This document shows positions 43,638-54,443 of a stretch of DNA of 64,000 bases, piece by piece. This stretch comes from Craterostigma plantagineum. Taxonomy: Eukaryota > Streptophyta > Magnoliopsida > Lamiales > Linderniaceae. A program made the translations under genes and the position numbers. The notes under the pieces were generated by a model. It was not told where the DNA came from and did no database searches. It saw only the letters and a program-made list of their open reading frames with translations. Every line of letters starts with the position of its first letter. Position 1 is the stretch's first letter. The stretch is from contig JAPQWV010000050.1 of assembly GCA_027422505.1 (NCBI GenBank), forward strand, positions 3,410,001-3,474,000, read 5' to 3'.

Positions 43638-46600
43638 GTGGTTTATTGGAGCTCCTCGACTCTCGGTACATCCGTCTCCGCCGCGATGAGTTGTTCGAGT
43701 CTGAGCCGGAGTTGTGCTTTGCGCGAGAGAAGCTCGGTGGGATGGACGAGAACGGCCGAGAGAGATAAGATCTTGGACGAGGACAGAGACAAATATACTG
43801 AAGTTTCGATTGGAGCAAATGGGAAACAAGATGAGATATTTGCATCGTGGAAAGAAAAGGTCTATTGGGAACATTCTAGAGAGAAATTTATGAGAAATGG
43901 GTTATGGGCTAAACCTGGCAGATGGGCTGAAGCAAAAGCCTTTGGAGATGCTAATGATGTTGGGCCAATATCAAAGTGGGCTAAAGCTAATGCTGATCAA
44001 ATGAATCAAATCTCGAATTTTGTGCACATAACAGGTAAACACAACCCAGGTATGAAATCTCAATTCAATTTTACTAGTATGAGTTATGAAAATAGAAGTA
44101 TTTCGAAAAATTATTGGATAATAGATTCAGGAGCTACCGATCATATGACCTGTGATAGGAATAATTTATCGAATATAAAATATACAAACGCATCTCAATT
44201 CGTAACTGTAGCTAATGGAAATAAAATTCCAATAATAGGTATAGGTACCTCAGAAGTGTTTTTAAAAAAATTACCTAATACTCTTTATCTGCCCGAATTA
44301 AAATCAAACTTATTATCCGTTAAAAGAATTACTGAAGATCTTAATTGTAACGTAATCTTCACTGATAATAAAGTTATCTTTCAAAATAAAACAACGGGAA
44401 ATATCATTGGAGAAGGAAGACTAGACAACGGATTATATCTAGTCGACATTCCTATTAATGTCTTATACACCACAAAAAGATCCTCTAACCAAAGTAAAAT
44501 TTTACATAAACGATTTGGTCATCCTTCAAATAGAATTCTTACTAAAGTTTTTCCTGATTTTACTTTTGATACTCATAATTGTGATATTTGTAAATTTTCA
44601 AAACAAACTAGATTACCTTTTCATATTTCTACAAATAAATCTGAAAAAATGTTTGATTTAATACATTCTGATGTGTGGGGTCCAGCCCCAGTTGAATCTT
44701 ACAATAATTTTAAATATTTTGTCACATTTATAGACGATTATTCTCGCATCACATGGCTTTATTTACTAAAAAATAAATCTGATGTTTTTCCATGTTTTTT
44801 AGAATTCTCAAATCTTGTGCTAAATCAGTATAATTCGAAAATTAAAATCTTCAGATCTGATAATGGAACTGAATATGTAAATAGAAATTTTTTAGAATTT
44901 TTTAAACAAAATGGAATACTGCATCAAACAACATGTATCAATACTCCTGAACAAAATGGAGTATCTGAAAGAAAAAACCGTCATCTCCTCGAAGTGACGA
45001 GATCGCTATTATTTCAAAATAATGTTCCTAAAGTATTTTGGTCCGATGCAGTACTTACAGCCACATACCTTATTAATAGATTACCCACCGTAGTTTTGAA
45101 TTATAAAAGTCCAATAGAAATTCTCCTAAATAGGAAACCCAACTCAGGGCACTTGCGAGTCTTCGGATGTGTCTGCTATGTACACATCAAAAGACTTGAC
45201 AAACTTGACACAAACTCCATAAAAGCTGTATTCCTAGGGTATTCATCGATCCCAAAACAAAAAAATTATATATTTCAAGGGATGTCACATTTCTCGAAGA
45301 TGAATCATATTATCCTAACTTAGAAGAATCAACGAGTTTAGAGAACAAAAATAACATACCTCTTCCCGAGTTAACTTTCCTTGAAGAGACCAATCAAAAA
45401 TATAATGCCATAATCGAAGACCCAAATGATATGGCAATTACTGAAAACATCGAATCCTATTCAGGGGGAGAAAATAATGAAAATCAAATAATTAGGAGAT
45501 CAACTAGACCAACTAGGCGACCAACAAAATTCAATGACTATGTAACAAATCATATAACATATCCTATCCAAAACTATATTTCATATAGCAAGATATCGTC
45601 TCAACACAAAAGTTTTCTAACCTCTATAGAGAAAGAAGTCGAACCTACAAATTATAATGAAGTTCTTAAACAACCAACTTGGTGTAAAGCCATGGAAGAA
45701 GAGGTTGATGCACTTGAAAGAAACCATACTTGGGATATTGTTCCACTGCCAAAAGATAAAAAACCCGTCGTGTGTAAATGGGTTTACAAAATAAAATTTA
45801 ACAGTGATGGAACTATAGAAAGATATAAAGCCAGACTGGTAGCAAAAGGTTTCACTCAGACTTATGGCATAGATTACGAGGAAACCTTTGCTCCGGTTGC
45901 AAAAATGAAAACCATCAGAATCTTATTATCTGTTGCTGTAAACTCCGGTTGGAGTTTGTCTCAAATGATGTTAAAAATGCATTTTTACAAGGAGATTTGG
46001 AAGAAGAAATCTATATGAACCTACCTCCAGACCACAAACTTGAAAAAACAAACAAAAGGTTAGTGTGTAAACTCAATAAGTCAATCTATGGTTTAAAACA
46101 ATCTCCAAGAGCTTGGTAAACTAAATTAAGTCATGCACTTCTTGCACGAGGATTTGATAAAAGCTCTGCTGATACATCGATGTTCGTGAGAAATCATAAT
46201 AAAACTACTATCATAATTTTAATATATGTGGATGACATAATTATAACTGGAAACAATAATGAAGAAATAAATAACATAAAGAACTACTTGAAACAAAAAT
46301 TTGAAATCAAAGATTTAGGACGCCTCAAATACTTTCTAGGGATAGAAATCGCCCATTCGGAAAATGGTTTATTTCTCTCCCAAAGAAAATACACTTTAGA
46401 TTTACTCAAAGAAACAGGAAAGTTGGGAGTAAAACCCTCTAGAACTCCCATGGATGCTAATAAAAAATTGAATCAAGAAGACGGAGAACCTCTGCAAGAC
46501 ATCGGTCGATATCAAAGATTAATAGGGAAACTTATATATCTGACTGCTACACGGCCTGACATTTCATTTGCAGTTAGTTGTATTAGTCAGTTTATGCAGG

Positions 46601-47208
46601 CTCCCAGGTCCAGTCATCTCGAAGCTATAGACAGAATTTTAAGGTATCTAAAGGGGACACCTGGACGTGGAATCTGGATGAGACCAAACAAGACAAACGA
46701 TATTGTTGGCTACACGGATACTGATTGGGCAGGAAGCTATGATAGAAGATCAACGACAGGTTATTGCACATTTGTTGGAGGGAACCTTGTCACATGGAAA
46801 AGCAAAAAACAGAAAGTTGTAGCCAGATCAAGTGCTGAAGCAGAATATCGGGCTATGGCTTTAACAACATGCGAGCTAATATGGATAAAACAACTATTAC
46901 AAGACATGAAGATAGAGTGCAAAGAGCCGATGCAATTATATTGCGACAATAATGCAGCGAGACACTTAGCATCCAACCCAGTGTTCCACGAGAGGACAAA
47001 ACACATTGAAGTGGATTGCCATTTTGTTCGTGAAAAAGTACAAGCTAAAGACATCGAGACTCCATTTGTCAAAAGCCAAAATCAGCTAGCAGACATCTTC
47101 ACTAAAGCAGTTGATAACCACAATTTTCAGAAGATACTAAACAAGTTGGGCTCTATCGACCTATACGAACCCAACTTGAGGGGGAGTGTTGAAGAAAATG
47201 GGGACTAG
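43638..47208 (+). pseudogene. Copia pol polyprotein, frameshifted and with a stop
   Basis: After a short, unrecognised gag remnant the order is protease (IDSGATDHM, about 44120), GAG-pre-integrase zinc region, integrase (DLIHSDVWGP, FIDDYSR, RSDNGTEY, PEQNGVSERKNR), reverse transcriptase ([12 protein letters not shown], later YVDDIIITGN near 46226) and RNase H (YTDTDWAGS, SSAEAEYRA). Three lesions separate the parts. A frameshift near 45278 follows the integrase. A missing base near 45965 lies before the first RT catalytic Asp. A TAA at 46117-46119 follows SPRAW. The last ORF (46180-47208) then runs intact to the stop inside the 3' LTR edge. No functional pol can be made without suppression of all three. 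Confidence 0.9.
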
Positions 47209-47363
47209 TAGAGTAAATTAGGGAATAAGTTTCTAACGGTCTTATTTCCAACGGTAATATTTTTGCCTATATATTGACTATCATTTGTACGATTAAAAAC
47301 AACAAGATACGAAATACGAGCATTCTCTTTTTATCTCTATATCTATATTATGGAAAAATAACA
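47187..47363 (+). repeat. 3' LTR of the Copia element
   Basis: 177 bp, no difference from the 5' LTR seen by eye. Confidence 0.9.
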
Positions 47364-47368
47364 AACAT

Positions 47369-48073
47369 GATTCTATCCGAGTATATAACTTAAGCTACTG
47401 TATATACAAATAAAGTATATACTTGAATATTTGAACTCTATTTTCGGTATATTCTTTCGTAGTGTAGTGTTCGTGCCTCTATTTGTTTGGCTTCATGTTT
47501 GTTCAACTAAATTATACATACATTATGGATAAATCGTGTTTACGAAGTTTAATTACGAACTCAAATGTAAAAGTAAAATTATATCATTTAAGTCAATATC
47601 TGCAGATTATTCATTTAATACAGCATCCAACAAAAATATAATATTGAATATAAACGTTTTTGGTTTTTAGAAGCACGCCGTCATAAATTTCATACGAAAC
47701 AATTCCGAATCTCGCGGAAGTTAATTTGCGAGGTTACTCATTAAGTTTAAGATGGAACGAGAGATAGATAGAATGTAAATGTATAGGAATATAATTTATT
47801 TTCGGGCGGTCGCACTCACATTATCAAATCAATGAAGAAATTAAGTTTTAATGCATGTTGATTGTTTATTACAAATACGATTTTGATAACATTTATGAAA
47901 GACGACCATTATCTAACAAATAGGGTTTTCCATTCCACCAAGAGAGAAAACATCATTAAAGTTCGAAGAACATATCAACAGCTATATAAACACAACAGTT
48001 CTCATGTCATCTCAACATCATCTTCAAACTTTCTCGTAAAGAATCTTCGTGTTTTCGAATCCTCTCTTACAAG
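47369..48073. other. Promoter region of PLATZ gene 1
   Basis: AT-rich. CTATATAAACAC near 47983 is a good TATA box about 90 bp before the start codon. Confidence 0.5.
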
Positions 48074-48884
48074 ATGAGCAACTCATCCACCGCGGTAAGA
48101 AAAGAAATATATACGCCTCGAATTTAGAATTTATTTGATTATGCGCAAAACTAATTTTCGACCATTTTCATAGACTGACAATGCTATCCCAAAGTGGATC
48201 GATAGCCTATTGAATTCGACGTTTACAGACAAATGTTCGGTCCACGAAGCGTTCAACAATTCGCTGAACAGGTTCTGCGTGGATTGCGAAAAGGCAGAGT
48301 GCAGATATTGCGTCGAAGATCGTCACAAGGACCACAAAACCCTAACGATATATCGACACGTCTATCGAGAAGTCGTGCTTCAGAGCGAGATGGAAAGCGC
48401 TTTCGACTGCGATAAAATTCAGGCATTTTTTTACGCTATTCTTGACAATTTATCGCGCATTTGATGTATTTATCTTTGAGATTGAAATTTTATGAGCTAA
48501 ATGCAGCCCTATAAATGCAACAAGAAGTGGTGTTTGTCGCTGACTCCTCTCCCTCACAAAAGCTCGGGATCTTTGCTCGTCGAAGGAGAGGGACCGTGCG
48601 CTTTCTGCAAGCGCATACTGACTAATCCTCAAGAATATAGTTTTTGTTCGATCGAGTGTAAGGTGTGCGCTAATTTTTATGATACTTTTTTTTATATATA
48701 ATCTTGCGAATGACTTATGACTATATATATGATTTATATTGAGCTTCTCGATTTATTTGAGGTAAAATCATTGAGGGAAGTAACGGCGCAAAGGGGCGGA
48801 GACGAAGCCGAGGGTTCTGAAACCCTAACTAGTTTTCGAAAGCGAAGCAGAAAGGGAAATCCTCATAGGGCTCCCTTACCTTGA
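48074..48884 (+). CDS. PLATZ transcription factor 1, 182 aa
   Basis: Plant AT-rich sequence and zinc-binding protein, a nuclear repressor-type regulator. Exons are 48074-48094, 48174-48422, 48507-48662 and 48762-48884, the usual four-exon PLATZ layout with a 7-codon first exon. WIDSLLNSTF begins the conserved region. The first zinc module has C-x2-H (CSVH), C-x2-C (CVDC), C-x2-C (CRYC) and H-x2-H. KIQPYKCNKK spans intron 2. The second module (CAFC...CSIEC) follows, and the tail has RKRSRKGNPHRAPLP. Intron 2 appears to use a GC donor (CAG/GCATTT at 48423); reading through would add AFFYAILDNLSRI and stop. It is next to a paralogue, so the pair is a tandem duplication. Function of this copy is unknown. 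Confidence 0.88.
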
Positions 48885-49783
48885 ATTTTCATATTTATAT
48901 TTTCTTGGAACAATGTATTAATATTTTTAGATTATAAATGAAAATGCGTTCCATGATATCTATACGTATTAATTTTGTGATAATACTGTGCTTGCACCTA
49001 TAATTAAGACGACAAACTTTCATTTATTGTAAAACTATATATAAAACCCTAGTTTCAATATTCGCGATGAAGCCAATTATTATTACAACCACAAATTACA
49101 AATTAAAAATCATAATGTGACATGATTTCTGAAGCAATATTTATATATAATATGTAAAATCACCACTTAGTAGCTGGATGTACATTTATTTAAATAACGA
49201 ATTGTTAATTATAAACTAAAATATGAGGTAAAATTCAGTGTTCATATCTGCAATCTAGATCAAATTTATAAATTTTGCAAAAATATATCATCAAATCAAC
49301 GTATTTTGAATGCAGAGCACCATAAATTTATAATATAAGAAACATATAAAAATTAATTGGGGATGGGACCTTATTCTTAGCTTCACGATGGAATAAAATC
49401 GGAGATAGAGTAGAAAGTCAATTGGAAAAAAGTCAAAAGTCAAATGGGACATGATTTAATTACGAAAGGAAGATTTTAGTCATACGATATCTCTTACTTG
49501 CTTTTACTTCCAAAGGTAGTCGAAATAAGATTAAGTGTATACTGCTTTAGTTTTTCTTTTTGTAGATTTACTAAATTATCAACCTTTTAAGATCATATTT
49601 TGTTAATCTTCTTATTTTCTTCCAGATAGTGACAATAAGCTGCAACCTCTCTATTTAATCCTCACCAAAATTAATTTCTTACACACATAAACGAGAAATA
49701 ACTTGCCAACACAAAACCCTTATCTACCTAGTCATCATCTTCAATCAAACCTTCGTAAAAACCTTGTATCACCAACCCAAGAA
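48885..49783. other. Intergenic region between the PLATZ paralogues
   Basis: AT-rich. CTATTTAATCC near 49650 may be the TATA region of the second gene. Nothing else seen. Confidence 0.45.
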
Positions 49784-50681
49784 ATGAGCAACTTCACAGT
49801 TCACCAGGTAAGATAAATACAGTTCAAAAATCTCGATTTTCGTCTTAAACAGCAATGTTCATCAGGAAATAAGTCGTCGCGCTAAATTTCTAACATTTTC
49901 AAAAAAAAAAATTGCGCAGAATGCGATGTACCCTGATTGGCTCGTCAGCTTCACATCGACCAAGTTCTTCGACGAATGCCCAAATCACAATCTGTTGAAG
50001 AACGAGCAAAATAGGTACTGCATAACGTGCAAAGCGCCGCTCTGCAAAATTTGTATTGAGAACGATCGCCAACACGACGATCACACAGTGCTCACAATCT
50101 ATCGACATTTATACAAAAGTGCAGTGCTTTTGCGCGATGTAGAGAAACTCATCGACTGTAGTAAGATTCAGGTATATGTTTCTTTGTAAGATATATAAGT
50201 TTAGGGTTTCTGCGCAAAAGATAACATTTTTATTGCACTACGTTGCGCTTTTTTTGTACGTAGCCTTACAAATGCAATAAGAAGGCGTCTTTAGCTTTAA
50301 CTCCTCTACCGCACGTGGGGTCGGGCGCTCTTCTAGAAGGAGAAGCGTCTTGCGCTGTTTGTAAAAGAAAGTTGATAAACCCTAATCGATATCGTTATTG
50401 TTGCATCGACTGCAAGGTAACAACCGTTTGGCGTAATAAATTAACTGTTTACGAATGTTTTCTTGAATACATTCGAGATTAAGACGCACTTGTATAGGCG
50501 TAATAACACAATTATATGTACGATGAAGTGTTATATTCAATTAATTTGTTAGTTGTGACATAATTCGACTTCAATTTAGGTTAAAGCTTGTACGACGAGC
50601 AATGAAGCAACGCCGTCGAGTGGTCGAGGAAACCGCAAGAACAAGAGGAAGGGGACGCCGCATAGGGCTTGTTTGCCTTGA
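49784..50681 (+). CDS. PLATZ transcription factor 2, 176 aa
   Basis: Second PLATZ gene of the tandem pair. Exons are 49784-49807, 49920-50171, 50264-50416 and 50580-50681, all GT-AG and all in phase 0, the same layout as copy 1. The conserved start is YPDWLVSFTSTKFFDECPNH. Zinc ligands are CPNH, CITC, CKIC and HDDH, then KIQPYKCNKKASLALTPLP, the second module CAVC...CCIDC, and a basic tail NKRKGTPHRACLP. It keeps the normal GT donor at intron 2, unlike copy 1. PLATZ proteins bind A/T-rich DNA, and some act with RNA polymerase III. The specific role here is unknown. Confidence 0.92.
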
Positions 50682-50813
50682 GTTTTTTTTTTTTCTGGGA
50701 AATCGGATTAATAGGTTCAATTTTTATTTTTAGTTTTTTATTTTTTTAAAAAATAAATGCAAAAAAAGAGAAATATGTGTACTAATATTGATATATTTTT
50801 AAAAATGTTATTT

Positions 50814-53800
50814 TGTTGGCGTGGCAGCGGACCCGATCGAGTAATACCGCAACTAATAATGGAGCAATTAAAGATACAATATGGACACCGAGATTTAACG
50901 TGGAAAACCCCCAAACAAATCGGGGTAAAAACCACGGGCAACGAAGGAAAATTCACTATAGGGGAAATATATGAGTTACAAATTCTCGTACTACAAAGGA
51001 GAAAACCCTCAATATCTCTCTTTATAGTCGGAGAAATATCCGACAAACTCTATTATTTCCCTCTATTTATTCTCTCTTCACTAATCCCTTTGGCTTTCTT
51101 CTGTGGGATGCAATTTCATCCGTTAGTTGGATGGCCTTTTATAGGCAATTGGGATGGCATGTGAACGAATAATAAAAAAGTCTTCATCACACCAAATATT
51201 CATTCGACGCCGATTTCTTCTTTTCCACTTGCATTCATTTTTTATCATTCAAAAGCTCCATGTGGCTTTTTATTCGACAAACTCCCACTTGAAGATTTGA
51301 TTGAGGATCAATTGGATCTTCACACCATTCTTTCTCCCTTGCCATTCATGTGGCTTACGTCTCCGTTAGGCCACTTGAGGAACGATACCAAACAAACTTG
51401 TCAGTGTTGACCGCTTTCGTCAAGAAATCTGCATAATCAGAGTCAACATTCCTTCTGACAGTAAAGTCTGTTCCTCCGTAACATAATGCAACATCTGAGG
51501 TTCCTCTGATATATCGTAGGATCCTCTTCACTACGCTCCAATGCTCTTTGCCCGAATTCGCCATGTACCGACACTCCCACTGCAGTGCAATGTCTGATCG
51601 TGTACAAATCATCGCGAACATAAGACTTCCCACTGCTGATGCATACGGTACTCGAGACATCTCCATCCCCCTTCTTCACTGCTAGGACTCATACTTGAGG
51701 ATAATTTGAAATTAACAAGAAGTGGGGTAGAAATTGACTTACAATCTTGTATATTGAAGCGTCGCAAGACCTTCCTCAGATAATTCTTCTGCGAAAGCCA
51801 AATCGTCCTATTATTTCTGTCTCGGTAAATTTGCATCCTAGAATCTTGTGTGCCGGTCCCAAGTCTTCATATCAAATTCCCTAGGTAACTGTGCCTTGAG
51901 TTCTTCAACACGATCTTTGTTGGGGCCTGCTACCAACATGTCGTCATCATACAACAGTAATATGATAAAATCATTTTCACCAAACTTCTTGAAATATGCA
52001 CAAGGATCTGCATTCAATCTGTTGTTTCCAAGGCTCATGATGAAGGAATCAAATCTCTTATACCAACGCCTCGGCGCCTGTTTGAGACCGTATAGAGATT
52101 TGTTCAACTTGCAAACCAAGTTCCGTTTTTCTTTGTCTTCAATAACTTCCGGCTGGAGCATATAAATCTCTTCTTCAAGATCTCCATGAAGAAAAGCCGT
52201 CTTCACATCTAGTTGCTCTAGATGTAGGTCCAATGTAGCACACATCGCCAGCCCGAACAGTCGTCAGCCGAACCACCGGTGAGAATATCTCATTGAAATC
52301 AATGCCTTCTTTCTGAGTGTAGCCTTTAACCACAAGTCGTGCACGAAACCGCTCTACTTGATCATCGTTGTTCCGCTTGATCTTAAAGACCCATTTATTG
52401 CCGATTGTCTTTCTTCCGTTTGGTAGTGGCACCAGCTCCCAAGTTTTATTTTTCTGTAGAGCTTCCATTTCTTCTTGCATTGCCGCCAACCACTGATCTG
52501 CATCTGAACTGTTCAGTGCTTCTTGAAGAGTTGATGGCTCGCCGTCATCAGTTAGAAGACAGTATGCAACGTTGCTGTCCGTATCGTAATCTTCATGTCA
52601 GGATGGTGCGGCTCTTTTGCGTGTGCCCCTTCTAAGTTCTGGCTCTGAAGATTCTTGGCCCTTCCTCGTGCTCTGGTACTGCTTCAGAAGAATCTTGTTC
52701 CACAGACTTCCCTTTCACCTGAATCGTCGTAGTATCTGGACTTTCCTTTGTAGTGCTATCATTTCCTCCGATTGATTTATCTTCTAAAAAGATAACCTCC
52801 CTTCTGATGACAACCTTGTGGGCAGTGGGATCCCACAGGCGGTACCCCTTCACACCATCAGCATACCCCAAGAACAAACACTTTCTGGACTTTGGATCCA
52901 GCTTCGTGGTTTCTTGGGCTTTGTACATCACGTACACAAGACTTCCGAATACATGGAGTTTGGAATAATCCGCCGGCTTTCCGGTCCACATCTCCATCGG
53001 TGTCTTCTGATCAATTGCCCTTGAAGGCGACCGATCGATCACGTAGCAGGCGGTGTTGACTGGTTCTGCCCAGTATGATTTATCTAGACCTGCATCTCTC
53101 AACATGGCTCTTGTTCTTTCTAACAGAGTCTTGTTCATCCGCTCCGCCCCTCCACTTTGTTGTGGAGTATACGCCGTAGTTAGTGCCTTTTGATTATTCG
53201 TCCTCAAACATTTTTTTCCGTCTGTCAGCGTAGCTGGTTTTCCATCGATAGCCTCCAGACAGCCGTCATTTCGCAAGATCGCCTTTATCTTTAATTTCCA
53301 CAGTGAGAAATTTCTCCCGTTGAACTTTTCGATATGAAACTTCGCCGCCATAATTTCTGCTCAGTCATGAGCGATACCTCCGACTGGATTGCAGCAGATA
53401 ATTATTGAACTCGTCCCGACTTTTTCGTCACCGTAACAAGGGTAGTATAATATCTATTATTTTCTGATGTGGAGGGTCCACATTAGTGACAACCACAGAG
53501 CATACGATAAATAGATATATAAAACCCAAGCTACGCTCTAATACCAATTGTTGGCGTGGCAGCGGACCCGGTCGAGTAATACCGCGGCTAATAATTGAGC
53601 AATTAAAGATAAAATATGGACACCGAGATTTAACGTGGAAAATCCCCAAACAAATCGGGGTAAAGACCACGGGCAAGGAAGGAGAATTCGCTATAGGAAA
53701 ATATAGGAGTTACAACCTTTCGTACTACAAAGGAAAAAACCCTCAATATCTCTCTTTATAGTCGGAGAAATATCCGACAAACTCTCTATTATTTTCCCTC

Positions 53801-54016
53801 TATTTATTCTCTCTGCACCGATCCCTTTGGGTTTCTTCTGTGGGATGCAATTTCATTTGTTCGTTGGATGGCCTTTTATAGGCAATTAGAATGGCATGTG
53901 AACGAATAATAAAAAAGTCTCATCACACTAAATATTCATTTGGCGCCGATTTCTTCTTTTCCACTTGCATTCCTTTTTGACCATTCAAAAGCGTCATGTC
54001 GCTTTTTATGTGGACA
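50814..54016 (-). mobile_element. Deleted Copia retrotransposon, minus strand, 3.2 kb
   Basis: LTRs at 50814-51279 and 53548-54016 share TGTTGGCGTGGCAGCGGACC but differ at many positions. On the minus strand the PBS TGGTATTAGAGC follows the 5' LTR (right copy), one base off the iMet consensus, and AAGTGGGAGTT is the PPT. Flanks TATTT and AATTT may be a mutated 5-bp duplication. Internal deletions reduce it to about two-thirds of a normal Copia. It is older than the Copia at 43275. Confidence 0.88.
51355..53351 (-). pseudogene. Remnant Copia gag-pol with internal deletions
   Basis: Read on the minus strand. An N-terminal gag start (FHIEKFNGRNFSLWKLKI) is joined in frame, after about 50 codons, to the second half of integrase (TPQQSGGAERMNKTLLERTR), so the rest of gag, protease and the integrase core are missing. 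RT follows in two frames (52489-52175, then 52245-51838), with the catalytic box reading YDDD instead of YVDD. RNase H has lost most of its core (the sequence jumps from a VDSDYA-like end to DFLTKAVN). It cannot make functional products. Confidence 0.85.
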
Positions 54017-54021
54017 AATTT

Positions 54022-54443
54022 GATGTACGTTTTTGATAGAATTTTAGCAATATTAGAAAATAAAAATGTATACCGTTAATTTACCCGTCTTTTGAAAACC
54101 TTACTAGTCCCTAACGAATTGGAGTACATTGTTAATAAGTAATTATTTTCGATTAGATTGTTACACAACGTTTGGAAAAAAAATTAAGGTTGTGACACAA
54201 GAAAAAGCAAAATCATAAGGATACAAGTTTAATTTTAAAAAATTAATAAAAAATAAATAAATCGGCAAAAACATAGTTGATCGATCCATAGTACAAACAA
54301 ACAGCACCGTACATGCCCTGACGACTATTGGACAAAGAATCGTAGAAGTTGCGTCACGGCGAATCCATATCGTTGATGCTCGGCACTCGATATTCTTGAA
54401 CACTGCGGAGACTTGTCGGAAGAATTGTTAGCAATTGAATTGA
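54022..54443. other. Promoter region of the DnaJ-like gene
   Basis: AT-rich. The minus Copia element ends about 430 bp upstream of the start codon, so it may contribute to this promoter. Confidence 0.4.

Larger units (their letters stand above)
43275..47363 (+). mobile_element. Ty1/Copia retrotransposon, 4.1 kb, identical LTRs, defective
   Basis: 177-bp LTRs (43275-43451 and 47187-47363) look identical base for base. The target duplication is AACAT (43270-43274 and 47364-47368). PBS TGGTATCAGAGC (43452-43463) matches initiator tRNA-Met and the PPT CTTGAGGGGGAG precedes the 3' LTR. It is shorter than typical because most of gag is missing, and pol is broken. Confidence 0.93.

Noticed and set aside
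43431..43874. 147-codon minus-strand ORF in the Copia leader
   Set aside because: Opposite the gag remnant; no recognisable domain.
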